DNA from: Lates calcarifer
Lineage: Eukaryota; Chordata; Actinopteri; Centropomidae
Direction of reading: 5' to 3'
Length of the DNA: 64,000 nucleotides
Assembly (NCBI RefSeq): GCF_001640805.2
Contig: NC_066851.1
Span: forward strand, 6,866,712 to 6,930,711
The notes below the pieces were generated by a model. It worked only from the letters and a program-made list of their open reading frames with translations, was not told the origin of the DNA and ran no database searches. Made by a program: the position numbers and the translations under genes. Every line of letters starts with the position of its first letter. Position 1 is the first letter of the stretch. Below, in pieces: positions 45,901-52,100 of this stretch.

Positions 45901-48202
45901 CTTAGTGTAATTAATGGCCATGAGTTTGACTCTGGTTTCCAGTGGCTGTTAGTGTATTTACTCTCAATGCCAGAATCAACTTTACAGGCAGTAAAAGCTA
46001 CACTGCTAATATTATTTTTGGACATTTTGTGATTTCATTTTCTTAGTTCCTCCTTTTCTATGGGAAAAGAAAAATCCAGAATGACATTGGAACGTAACTT
46101 GACTAACTGGCTGTCAACAAGTTCAACTTGCTAACTGTAATGTAATTAATGTCACTGTAACTTGGTTGTTCATACAGTTTACCTTAGTCTCTTTTGTGGA
46201 GACCTTTACACACGGACAGAGGTCAAATATAATGGAGTGGAGTAACACAACTAATAAGATACAGTGGCGCCCTCCATTTTGGACTCTCTAGTGCTCTGTT
46301 CACTCTAAGGTCAGCACTGTTAAGACCACTTACTAACAATCATGCCAATAAGTCAAAGTTTACCAAAATTGATTCCATTAGAATGAGATGATTTCACTGA
46401 AAAATTCTGACATTTTAAATGCTGGTGTGACTGATCATTTAGACCTCAGTTACATCAAGCACCATTTTATGAGTTAGCCCTGAGTGGCCACAGCCTGACT
46501 ATTCAGTGAAATCTACAATAGATCTTTCTCTCAATAGACATTTTGACTGGTCAAACACATGTGTAACAAATGACATTATAAATGGCTGCATTCTGCTCAC
46601 GTGTGCCAGTTCCAGGTACTTATATTGTGAACTCACTGACCTGACTTATTAAATAAAACAGAGCCATTGTTAATTATAGTAATTACACCTTTGCTTTTTC
46701 TGCAATGACAACACACAGCATTGCCAGAAGAAAGCCTGTTTCTGTTAACTTAAAGAAGACAGTAAATGAGTGCTAACACTGAGATGTGCAATGAATACCA
46801 AGTAAATTATTTATTCATCTCCTGGTAATGGTGGGCTGCATTTACTGTCACCAATGTAGGGGAAAAAATTAAGGTATCATTTATTTCTATAGTATAGTAC
46901 AGCCATACTAACAAGCTATAATGTAACATGTGTTTCTATGGTTGTGCTGTGGTTTTGAATGCTCATACAGAGACACATACCACAGTACTATTTGCACAGT
47001 ATATTATTACAAAGATATGCAAATCAACTTGTTCATAGGTATCAATTCTCTCTCAACAGTCCAAAAGCTACATGTGCAGCAGCCAGGGGAATGTACTGTG
47101 CTTCACCATAGATTTTGGATTGGGCTTTACTTGCTCAGAAGGCACTTCAAAGGTAAAGTATTACTGAGTTCACAATTGTCGTCGACATCCTGGATCTGTG
47201 CTGTTCTCCTTGCTCTTCAGACTGCAGTTTGGCACATTATTTCCTGTATTGATATACTGTGTACTTGTTCTCATTTACTTAGGCTTCCATTGTATTTGAA
47301 AATAGTATTTTAAATAACTCTGAAATATCCCCAAAAATATAAAGATAGCTTTTCAAGTGTCACTAGTTTTGCACAATGGCCTTTCCAGATGGTATGCCCT
47401 TGTTATTAAAGGTACATTGTGAGATTATTTTGGCAGGCTTGCTAAGTGTTGAGTCAGCCCTGCAGTGGGTAAATTTAATGTTCATCGCTGGAAGAACGGT
47501 ACAGCATTCTTTTCCAAAGTACTAATGTTCTTTTGTTATAAATTATATGTTTCCTAAAAGCACTATTGCACATTAAAATGTCACTTCCTGATCATGCAGG
47601 TCTCTCTGTAGTAAGACATGGTATTTAAATGTTATGCTCATCATTGAAATCCCTGTGCTGTGTTTTATAATCCCTTCCTCTCCTTGTAGACTGTACTGTG
47701 GCGGTATAAGTTCTCTCAACTTAAAGGCTCCTCTGATGATGGGAAAACCAGGGTAAAACTCCTTTTCAAGAATGCTGACAGCAAGCAAATAGAAATGAAG
47801 GTAATGCACATATCTTTATTTTCATCAAAATTAAAGATGAACAGTGACATATTGAATTTTAGTTGGGCTATTTTGCACTGGTTATTACTGATTCCAAGGT
47901 AAGGTACATTATTGAACTACTAGTGAACCTTTCCTCCCAAGTTTCTTATGAATCAAAACAGCCCACTAAACCAGTTTTTGTAGGGATCATATATTTTAAA
48001 ATGTAGTTTTTGTAAAATGAACATCTTATAACACTTGATTTGTCTTTCTGTCCTTGACTATTTTCCTACACAGGAACTAGAGTTTGCTAATCTGACAGCC
48101 GTCCTCCACTGCATACATTCTTTTATCGCTGCCAAAGTGGCCTCCATGGACCCTCTCTTTATGTGCAGTCAAAGCTTCCCTGGAAATTACATGAACAGTT
48201 AA
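422..48202 (+). CDS. SNTG2: SNTG2 (gamma-2-syntrophin), gene span, 5'-incomplete, 12 coding exons
   Basis: Gamma-2-syntrophin is a cytoplasmic adaptor of the dystrophin/dystrobrevin complex; its PDZ domain holds membrane proteins and its C-terminal region binds dystrophin-family proteins. Twelve exons (coding parts 422-463, 1582-1669, 3402-3490, 15621-15745, 25154-25283, 27183-27221, 28263-28379, 34510-34581, 34898-35107, 47060-47152, 47690-47800, 48074-48202) total 1245 bases, i.e. 414 codons plus TAA, with GT-AG borders and matching phases throughout. Residues 1-35 of this part are the PDZ end ([14 protein letters not shown] then [20 protein letters not shown]). Residues ~44-90 are a Ser/Pro-rich linker. 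Residues ~95-305 form the PH region, and residues ~305-414 include [19 protein letters not shown] and a [15 protein letters not shown] tail. The family is usually ~540 aa, so ~125 N-terminal residues lie upstream of the window. I choose SNTG2 over the close paralogue SNTG1 because TPO follows in the same orientation; the protein alone does not separate them with certainty. Confidence 0.95.
464..1581 (+). other. SNTG2 intron after exon A
   Basis: This is non-coding. It holds a (CA)n microsatellite at 822-840 and a comparatively GC-rich stretch at 1239-1378 with three TGTCA motifs, which is discussed as a possible regulatory element. A pyrimidine-rich CT tract (about 1500-1580) leads into the next acceptor. 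Confidence 0.85.
822..840. repeat. (CA)n microsatellite
   Basis: An uninterrupted run of about nine and a half CA units lies inside the first SNTG2 intron seen here. Confidence 0.95.
1582..1669 (+). CDS. SNTG2: SNTG2 exon B (end of PDZ domain)
   Basis: It encodes [20 protein letters not shown] followed by VPSFLKLPL. This is the last helix and strand of the PDZ domain and the start of the linker. The acceptor is a CT-rich tract ending CTGTCAG, and the donor GTAAGAG starts at 1670. The exon ends in phase 1 with a G that completes a Gly codon in the next exon. Confidence 0.95.
1670..3401 (+). other. SNTG2 intron after exon B
   Basis: This is non-coding. It contains a reverse-oriented copy of a dispersed teleost repeat at about 2100-2265. 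I see no other organised feature apart from AT-rich unique sequence. Confidence 0.8.
2100..2265 (-). repeat. Dispersed teleost repeat (TGATTATTTTCA family), reverse copy
   Basis: On the minus strand it reads GCAATTAGTGATTATTTTCA, then an AT-rich stretch, then GTGAAAAATTCTCATCAC. It resembles the 60867-61015 segment (GCAACTATCATTATTTTCAT), and I recognise both as decayed members of a repeat scattered through percomorph introns. I cannot name its class. Confidence 0.5.
3402..3490 (+). CDS. SNTG2: SNTG2 exon C (PDZ-PH linker)
   Basis: It encodes a linker rich in Ser, Pro, Asn and Gly: [19 protein letters not shown] then [10 protein letters not shown]. This matches the low-complexity linker expected in gamma-syntrophins. 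Acceptor TCTCAG ends at 3401 and donor GTAAGA starts at 3491. The exon starts in phase 1 and ends in phase 0. Confidence 0.95.
4292..4316. repeat. CACACCCCA-type minisatellite
   Basis: Nearly three tandem copies of a 9-bp CACACCCCA unit. It is a short low-complexity tract. Confidence 0.8.
4990..5309 (+). mobile_element. Internally deleted Tc1/mariner-type transposon
   Basis: The element is 320 bp and bounded by TA (4988-4989 and 5310-5311), as Tc1/mariner insertions are. Its 28-bp termini are inverted repeats matching at 22 of 28 positions; both share GGTGA and ATTAAAGGAAAAAC. Between them an open frame from about 5057 reads [12 protein letters not shown], then [19 protein letters not shown]. 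This is the C-terminal end of a DD34E transposase, and the E in PVEHLWEIL corresponds to the third catalytic acidic residue. The N-terminal DNA-binding part and the first two Asp residues are absent, so it could only move if helped in trans. The frame is followed by [20 protein letters not shown] and a stop in another register, so the remnant is also decayed. Confidence 0.78.
6121..6136. repeat. Poly-A tract
   Basis: An A-run of 16 bases followed by further A-rich sequence. It could be the tail of an old retroposed copy, but I see no recognisable body upstream. Confidence 0.8.
8667..9240 (+). repeat. Dispersed percomorph repeat (AGAGCCAGATATTT family)
   Basis: It begins TTAAAGCTGCATTAAT and contains GCAGCTGTTTTCAGTGAAAA and AAAGAGCCAGATATTT. 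It ends near GCCCCCAAGTG. A partial copy at 63560-63690 repeats the motifs GCAGCTGCTTTCAGTGAAAA and AAGAGCCAGATATTT in the same order. I recognise the family as common in spiny-rayed fish but cannot assign its class. Confidence 0.55.
10190..10545 (-). repeat. Dispersed percomorph repeat (GCTAACATG family), reverse copy
   Basis: It contains GTAAACATTAACATGTTAGC and TGTTAGCATTTAGCTCAATG. On the minus strand it shares the GCTAACATG, AGTTTAGCATG/AATATTGG and GCACTAA/GTGCCAAAC segments with the 43180-43510 copy. Both are decayed members of a repeat I recall as abundant in percomorph introns. Confidence 0.55.
11850..12960 (+). mobile_element. LINE (non-LTR retrotransposon) reverse-transcriptase remnant
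   Basis: Conceptual translation in shifting frames shows degraded reverse-transcriptase motifs in the right order. [11 protein letters not shown] (~11937; family AAFDTVDH) and VWFQASVIH come first, then [12 protein letters not shown] plus a stop (~12079; family GVPQGSVLGP). Next is [20 protein letters not shown] with [20 protein letters not shown] and [14 protein letters not shown] (12380-12540), and last [14 protein letters not shown] (~12750; family RAFS-AAP-LWNSLP). Stops and frameshifts show that it is dead. The style resembles L2/Rex-type LINEs of fish; the clade is uncertain. A SINE interrupts it at about 12142-12287 and a (GT)n tract follows its 3' end. An open frame at 12181-12630 is part of this remnant, not a host gene. 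Confidence 0.8.
12142..12287 (+). mobile_element. tRNA-derived SINE copy nested in the LINE
   Basis: The head reads GACCTGATGGCCAAATGG then TTAGGGCG, which resembles a tRNA A box. A weak B-box-like segment (CTGGTTCCACACC) lies ~60 bp on. It is followed by the body motif CCTTTGCTGCATGTCATTCC and CTCTCCC, which I recognise from abundant percomorph SINEs. It splits the LINE between the GLVLGPL motif and the downstream segment. The borders are approximate and I could not fix target-site duplications. Confidence 0.6.
12953..12968. repeat. (GT)n microsatellite at LINE 3' end
   Basis: About eight GT units directly downstream of the decayed LINE. Simple-repeat tails are common at the 3' ends of some fish LINEs, so it may belong to the element. 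Confidence 0.8.
15621..15745 (+). CDS. SNTG2: SNTG2 exon D (linker and start of PH region)
   Basis: It encodes [20 protein letters not shown] followed by [20 protein letters not shown] and LR. The motif YEKRW-D---LPL-MAR-SRYKAGT is highly characteristic of gamma-syntrophins. The acceptor ends in CACGCAG and the donor GTAAGG starts at 15746. It ends in phase 2; the split Arg codon is completed by the G that opens the next exon. Confidence 0.97.
16971..17997. mobile_element. Non-autonomous inverted-repeat DNA transposon (~1.03 kb)
   Basis: The left end reads GGGCCCGGTTTTTCAAAAG; the right end read on the minus strand is GGGCCCAGTTTTTCAAAAG, 18 of 19 matching. A second copy of the GGTTTTTCAAA motif lies inside each end (17079-17089 on the left; 17919-17931, inverted, on the right), so the termini are duplicated. 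The subterminal parts are packed with GGATTA, TAATCC, TGGATC and GATCCAG words in both orientations. The central ~600 bp encodes no transposase I can recognise. The GGGCCC terminus is reminiscent of PIF/Harbinger MITEs, but I could not confirm the expected 3-bp target duplication, so the superfamily is open. Confidence 0.7.
18165..18206. repeat. Perfect 18-bp stem inverted repeat
   Basis: TTAGTAATTCTAGTTCAT is followed by a 6-base spacer and its exact reverse complement ATGAACTAGAATTACTAA. It lies 168 bp to the right of the 16971-17997 element and is not obviously part of it. Confidence 0.95.
19500..19538. repeat. Perfect 16-bp stem inverted repeat
   Basis: TAACCATAGCATTTTT, a 7-base spacer, then AAAAATGCTATGGTTA. 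A third partial copy, AAAAATGCTATG, follows at about 19546-19557 after an A-run. Confidence 0.95.
20053..20071. repeat. Poly-A tract
   Basis: Nineteen consecutive A bases in the SNTG2 intron; no retroposon body is recognised upstream. Confidence 0.9.
21915..21936 (-). repeat. C-rich tract, G-quadruplex motif on minus strand
   Basis: Four C-runs of 4, 5, 5 and 4 bases are separated by one or two bases. The minus strand therefore fits the G4 consensus with loops of 1-2 nt. Confidence 0.75.
22706..22735. repeat. (TG)15 microsatellite
   Basis: An uninterrupted run of fifteen TG units, likely polymorphic. Confidence 0.97.
22899..22919 (-). repeat. C-rich tract, G-quadruplex motif on minus strand
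   Basis: The runs CCCCCC, CCCC, CCCC and CCCC are separated by single A bases, which gives a minus-strand G4 motif with one-base loops. Confidence 0.8.
23296..23317. repeat. Poly-T tract
   Basis: A 22-base T run in the SNTG2 intron. Confidence 0.9.
24295..24640 (+). repeat. Dispersed percomorph repeat (GAGAGTTAGATGAGA family), forward copy
   Basis: It contains ACATTTTGCAAAATGCTC, then GAGAGTTAGATGAGAATATC, AGCAGCCTGTTAGCTTAGCT and GCAGCTAGCCTGGCTCACTC, in that order. The same blocks recur in this window at 30493-30680 (+), 30725-30860 (-) and 59766-60150 (+). I recall the family as a frequent repeat of spiny-rayed fish; its class is not clear to me. Confidence 0.6.
25154..25283 (+). CDS. 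SNTG2: SNTG2 exon E (PH region)
   Basis: It encodes [20 protein letters not shown] followed by [20 protein letters not shown] and QEN. The FEV-ALDGAS--ILQF---A---TDWL-A-STNI pattern is the N-terminal PH subdomain of gamma-syntrophins. Acceptor CTCCAG ends at 25153 and donor GTAAGT starts at 25284. It starts in phase 2 and ends in phase 0. Confidence 0.97.
26277..26311. repeat. (TA)n microsatellite
   Basis: About seventeen TA units. Confidence 0.95.
26481..26840. mobile_element. Small inverted-repeat element (MITE-like, ~360 bp)
   Basis: The left end carries GAGCTATTTGTAAATTTT; the right end on the minus strand reads AGATGCTATTTGTAAGTTTT, so both share GCTATTTGTAARTTTT. Inside are ACATAGCCAATGTTAGC and AAGAAGAAGCATTGCTCAGA, words I associate with a common percomorph repeat. 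No protein is encoded. Target duplications were not resolved. Confidence 0.5.
27183..27221 (+). CDS. SNTG2: SNTG2 exon F (39-bp microexon-like)
   Basis: It encodes [13 protein letters not shown], corresponding to the --N---SPSDQ segment just before VHMGW in gamma-syntrophins. Acceptor CTCCCTTAG and donor GTATGT are canonical. It is phase 0 at both ends, so skipping it would keep the frame. Confidence 0.9.
27222..28262 (+). other. SNTG2 intron after exon F
   Basis: AT-rich intron with a pyrimidine-rich 3' end. I see no repeat or gene that I can support. Confidence 0.8.
28263..28379 (+). CDS. SNTG2: SNTG2 exon G (PH region)
   Basis: It encodes [20 protein letters not shown] followed by [19 protein letters not shown]. 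The VHMGW start and the KFLAL-G--FYIF-(S/T)PP strand pair are gamma-syntrophin signatures. Acceptor CTTGCAG, donor GTAATT. Phase 0 at both ends. Confidence 0.97.
28901..28933. repeat. 10-bp tandem repeat
   Basis: GTGCATTTGA occurs twice exactly, then once as GTGCAATTGA, then breaks down after GTG. Confidence 0.85.
30493..30680 (+). repeat. GAGAGTTAGATGAGA-family repeat, forward copy of an inverted pair
   Basis: It contains GAGAGTTAGATGAGAAGTTT (from 30506) and GGAAACAGGGGAACAGCTAG, matching the order seen at 24295-24640. Confidence 0.55.
30725..30860 (-). repeat. GAGAGTTAGATGAGA-family repeat, reverse copy of an inverted pair
   Basis: It contains ACATGAGAGTGGTATCAATT and CCCAAAATGTCAAACTATTA. 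Read on the minus strand these are the head of the family (TAGTTTGACATTTTGGG). Confidence 0.6.
34486..34504 (+). promoter_or_regulatory. Long T-tract polypyrimidine signal for SNTG2 exon H
   Basis: A 19-base T run followed by CTCAG forms the 3' splice signal. Being a homopolymer it is prone to length variation. Confidence 0.75.
34510..34581 (+). CDS. SNTG2: SNTG2 exon H (PH region)
   Basis: It encodes [20 protein letters not shown] followed by KVHK. The [13 protein letters not shown] pattern is typical of gamma-syntrophins. Donor GTATGT starts at 34582. Phase 0 at both ends. Confidence 0.97.
34582..34897 (+). other. SNTG2 short intron after exon H (316 bp)
   Basis: Compact intron with no repeat or other feature that I can support. 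Confidence 0.85.
34898..35107 (+). CDS. SNTG2: SNTG2 exon I (PH region, largest exon)
   Basis: It encodes [20 protein letters not shown], then a variable acidic stretch, then [20 protein letters not shown] and [20 protein letters not shown] plus R. The [25 protein letters not shown] block closes the PH fold; its C-terminal helix has the invariant Trp. Acceptor TTCCAG, donor GTGAGT. Phase 0 at both ends. Confidence 0.98.
38787..38807 (-). repeat. C-rich tract (G-rich on minus strand)
   Basis: Three long C-runs (6, 7 and 6 bases) are separated by single A bases. The runs are long enough that the minus strand could fold into a G-quadruplex. Confidence 0.6.
42915..42943. repeat. Poly-T tract
   Basis: An uninterrupted run of 29 T, the longest homopolymer in the window. 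It may be the tail of a minus-strand retroposed copy, but no body is recognised. Confidence 0.9.
43180..43510 (+). repeat. Dispersed percomorph repeat (GCTAACATG family), forward copy
   Basis: It contains AATAGCATGCTAACATGCTC, TTCACCATTTTAGTTTAG, TTTGACCTGATGATGGCGCT and CCAAAATTTGTTGAGATGTC in the order I recall for this family. A decayed reverse copy lies at 10190-10545. Confidence 0.65.
45252..45497 (-). pseudogene. Possible retroelement ORF1 remnant with GDS motif
   Basis: The minus-strand frame contains [20 protein letters not shown], preceded by a Pro/Lys-rich stretch. An (I/V)GDS(I/L)---VR motif is typical of the SGNH-hydrolase-like domain found in ORF1 of some fish LINEs. Only this block is recognisable and the rest is unlike anything I can place. 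I treat it as a weakly supported transposon fossil rather than a host gene. Confidence 0.3.
47060..47152 (+). CDS. SNTG2: SNTG2 exon J (C-terminal region)
   Basis: It encodes [20 protein letters not shown] followed by [11 protein letters not shown]. The family pattern, as I recall it, is (S/T)YMCSWQGE-LCFT-DF--GFTC; the Trp after CS is Ser here. Acceptor CTCAACAG ends at 47059 and donor GTAAAG starts at 47153. Phase 0 at both ends, joining exons I and K in frame. Confidence 0.92.
47153..47689 (+). other. SNTG2 intron after exon J
   Basis: AT-rich intron of 537 bp. I see nothing in it beyond splice signals. Confidence 0.85.
47690..47800 (+). CDS. SNTG2: SNTG2 exon K (syntrophin-unique region)
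   Basis: It encodes [20 protein letters not shown] followed by [40 protein letters not shown] is nearly invariant in gamma-syntrophins and belongs to the C-terminal region linked to dystrophin-family binding. Acceptor CCTTGTAG, donor GTAATG. Phase 0 at both ends. Confidence 0.98.
48074..48202 (+). CDS. SNTG2: SNTG2 terminal coding exon L
   Basis: It encodes [20 protein letters not shown] followed by [22 protein letters not shown] and TAA (48200-48202). [25 protein letters not shown] is the conserved syntrophin end. The final ~10 residues differ from the mammalian tails I recall. Acceptor CTACACAG. Confidence 0.97.
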   Translation, partial: ELEFANLTAVLHCIHSFIAAKVASMDPLFMCSQSFPGNYMNS

Positions 48203-48932
48203 GAAGACGTGTCCTCATCGTCATGTGCACCTGAGGCAAATCAGCAGTATTTTATGCACAGAGCCAATTGATATGTATATCTTGTTCTTGCTATTTTTGT
48301 ATGAACTACTGAAAAAGAAATATTTGTAATAGAGGTAGATAATGTGTGAATTAATGGTGGAAGGAAGATTTTATTTAAGTTTTGACAAGTAGGAAAAATC
48401 AACATCTACATTTATTTAAGTTTTCCCTGTCATTGCATCAGGAACAGTGATTCTCATACCCGGTTACTTGTCTAATCTGTCACTTTGAAAGGTAGCATCC
48501 GTGCGACCATATAGTGTGTAACTGCCATACATTTGATAATATGACACAGGTTGCTGAAGAACTGGGAATTCTATTCTAGTGAGAAGGTACATTTTAACTG
48601 GCTGCAAGAATCTGGCGCTGGCTCACTGTCATGGGAGGAGTTCACAATTGCCCCAGGCTCTGTTTTCTTTACATTTTACAGTTGAGCAGTAATGAAAAGA
48701 TAACCCTTCTCTCTTTCTCTTTTGTCATGTCACAAACACCTTACATTATAATACAGTCCAGTCAGTCTCTAAATAACCACTCAGTTGAATCAAAACCCCT
48801 CTGATATGGCTCCAACTGAAATGAAACATAACAAGCTTCACACAGGCAGCATTTACTGTAGGGCCCCTGCATTGGCTTGGGTTAAATGGTATGATGTTTG
48901 TACTATTGTGTCCATTTTATGTATCTAATAAA
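48203..48932 (+). other. SNTG2: SNTG2 3' UTR (probable extent)
   Basis: Untranslated sequence from the stop codon to the first AATAAA. No earlier AATAAA was seen. A longer form could end after a second signal at 49121. Confidence 0.6.
48927..48932 (+). terminator. Polyadenylation signal for SNTG2 (first candidate)
   Basis: Canonical AATAAA, about 725 bp after the stop codon. Cleavage would be expected 10-30 bp downstream. Confidence 0.6.
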
Positions 48933-49120
48933 CCCAACAAGCCTGAGTTCTAAATCTCTCTGGCTAATGAGGGCATTTCATTGAAATGTTGCATCTCAGC
49001 TTCATATTGTTATGGATCCACTTTTATCATCTCCCATTCTCATACAGTGGAAAAAACTATATAACATCCTTTGCTTTATGTAATGGTTTCATTGTTAATA
49101 TACATATTTGCTGTGTTTTC

Positions 49121-49126
49121 AATAAA
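49121..49126 (+). terminator. Polyadenylation signal for SNTG2 (second candidate)
   Basis: A second AATAAA, followed by TGTTGCTTTGT-type T/GT-rich sequence ~55 bp on. It could define a longer 3' UTR. Confidence 0.35.
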
Positions 49127-52100
49127 CTGCTCATAAAGCACAACTGCCTATTATACGAGACATGTCACAGCTCCCTGTTGCTTTGTATGTCAACTTCGAA
49201 AGTGAAGGGGTGGCAGTGAATGGAACTTTAGTATCTGTTAGCCCAGTCACTAAACTGCTTATCTCCTGCTTAGCTCTATCTCAGTCGCCTGTTTGACTGC
49301 TGAAGACAAAATATATGATGACTTTCTTCTCTAAATGGATTATGTTTTGCCAGAGATTGTCTGATTTTGTTGGATGAGCCTGCCCCAGTCATCATGTGTA
49401 ATTTGGTATAAAATGAGCTGTGGCACAGCACTCATTCAGCTAATTGGTCCTGTCAACCAGATGACATCATGAGGTTCAGTACGTGACATTCAAATAAACA
49501 AGTTTATTTTAAGACTTATTTTGATAAGCAAGTTTATTTTAAGGGAATATTTCAACATTTGCTGAGAGTTGGTTGGTTTTACAAAGGGGTTATGTTGTGG
49601 ACCATTTCTTAAATGAACAAAATGACTCTTGATGTTGAACATGACATTGCCAGGCAACCTGCAGACACCACACATTAACCCTCAGTAAACTGAAGCCCTC
49701 AGGAACAGATATGGGCTGTGAAATGATTTTGACCAAACTGGGTTGCTTACAACTTCTGCTTCACCACGTGATGGACTAAAAGCATTTTTTTTCTATACAC
49801 GATTATTAGAAAGGGAGCGGCTGTGAATACAAATTTTTATGAACATGACAAACCACAGGAGACGTCACAAAATCTTATCAGAACTTGATCCATTTGGCCC
49901 AATAACATTTGGAGTCAAGTCTAAAGGAGCCAAATGATTATTTTATCCCAATTTATGGGATAATGTGGAGAAGGACACTTCTCCACACAAGCAGGCTAAC
50001 ACAACAGTATGTGTTACTAGTGCACCATGAAGGGCATGATCCCTCACTGGCTTCCTATTGGCAAGTGATGAAAGGTTGTGTTTGATGGGCATATGGCCAA
50101 GCATTGTTGCAGCAGACTGAACACTGGTTCTCTGGTGGTCTTTACCCTTTATGCATTGATGTCTCTGTATATTTGCATACTGGGCAGAAATGGCCACCAG
50201 CAAAGAACCCTGGAAAAAGAAAATTGGTTTGAATGTCAGCAAGAAACCGTATCAAATACTCTATTTCAAAGACAATCTAAAATCACATGCTAAACAGTTA
50301 TACAACACTGCCATTAAAATATATTTTTTACTGCTTTCACTTTAGATCTCACCATATAACATATTATGTTATATTAGTAATATTTTAAAGAGAGTTGAGA
50401 AACACTCAACTGGGTGACATAATCGGTGCTGTCTCATTGTCATGTATTGCATACAACAACATGAGCCTGGAGGTCATCAATTATGTAAAAGCTTAAAGGA
50501 TTGATCATGACGCTTGATCCGTTTTGGCCAAACCTGCTTGATGGGCTACATTTCTCACCTCTGTTTACCAACCAAGGAAATTAATTTTAGGTTGTTGTGG
50601 TGCCTTGTTGATGACACTAGTTTAGCAACCACATGGAATCCGTTCACACCCTAGCATGTTATTTAGGTACCTGCCCTACCCAGTAACACTGGGCTTGGCC
50701 AGCCCTGGGAACCCTCAGTTTGGTTGTTAAGGCATTACACGGGCCAACGTGATTTTATTTTGGACCTTTACGTCAGCGAGTTGCGGAGGATACAGGGTTA
50801 TTTAGAACAACCTACAAGCTCTGAATGTGTGATCACTGCTTATCACTGAGCTTAAGCTGACATGATACTACCTTGACTAACCTTACCTTGACTAACTTCA
50901 TTTAAGGAATATGAAATAAACTTCAACATACTGAACACTGACTTGTCAAAGCCTGTTTTCTAATTTATAATGGAGCATTTGGATGCCTTGGACTTGGATT
51001 TCAAAGTTTGTCTGGTGCACTAAACCAGTGAAGTCTGGGGTTCTGTGATATTTTTGCCCATTTTCTTTCCTTTTGATTAATTGTTTCTGTAGCTTCTGTA
51101 ACTGTAACTTAATAACAATTGTCTATGTTTTTTCAAAGCCATCTTTACAATGTAAATCTCTTTATTTAGTTACTGAGTTTCTCTGCCTAAAAACAGTCAA
51201 AGCTAGGATTAATTCACCCAAATATATAAATAACTGCAACATGTGTAATTACTTGTAAGTGATGCTGTTTTAAATGGTTAAACTCACTGTAACAATACAG
51301 TACAGAGTATAGTGTCCTCAGTGGTAGCTGAGGCTCTGTTTGACAAATGCTTCATGTGTCACACACAGTGAACCTTGATTTTCCTGAAGCTCTCCATTCA
51401 AAAGTAACACCTTTCTAAAGCATATATAATTTGAGATCAGTGAAACATCAAACTGAGCATCATCACCATGATAAATCACATGATCATTCATCTCACTGAC
51501 TATAATCTGATATCATATGTTGGCACATCTTTGTTTTCAATCTGTAAAGTGGATTTAACATATTCCATTTCTTTGTACATAAGAAATAACCTGATATTTA
51601 TAATAGATTAAATGGATTAATTTTATTGTGTTGGTGTCATAAGAGGTGTTCTATTATTAAACAGACCTGCATGAAAAATATAATTTCACTGACCATCAGT
51701 AACCCATAGCCTTGGTAAGCTGAATACCAATGTTTACACGTTGACAGTCACCTTTATAGTGATTTTTTAGCAGTTAGAGGTAAAAAGAGGGCAGAGAGTT
51801 GCTGGTTATTGCTGGGCCATTATTTTTAAATGATGCAACTTGGAAATTGAGAAGGTGTTGTCAAAGAGTAGCAGCGGTCAAAAAGAGACTGTCACCAAAA
51901 CTGACTAAAAATATGTAATGGGATATTTGAATAACAACAGACTACAGTTGCAGAAATTACCATAAAGTGGATTCAACACCTCCTGACAGTGAAAAACTGA
52001 ACATTACTAAACTATAAAAAAAAAATTATTTATTGTACTTCCATAGTATTGGATTGCAGATATTGTACAGGTGTCATACTTCATAATTAAGCATATTTTA

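Larger units (their letters stand above)
35108..47059 (+). other. SNTG2 intron after exon I (12 kb)
   Basis: It contains AT-rich repeats at 35876-35931, a C-rich tract at 38787-38807, a possible conserved segment at 39119-39345 and a near-palindrome at 40316-40338. A 29-base poly-T lies at 42915-42943, a dispersed repeat at 43180-43510 and a possible retroelement ORF1 remnant at 45252-45497. The minus strand has a 133-codon open frame at 36051-36452 that I do not recognise. I see no supported gene. Confidence 0.8.
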
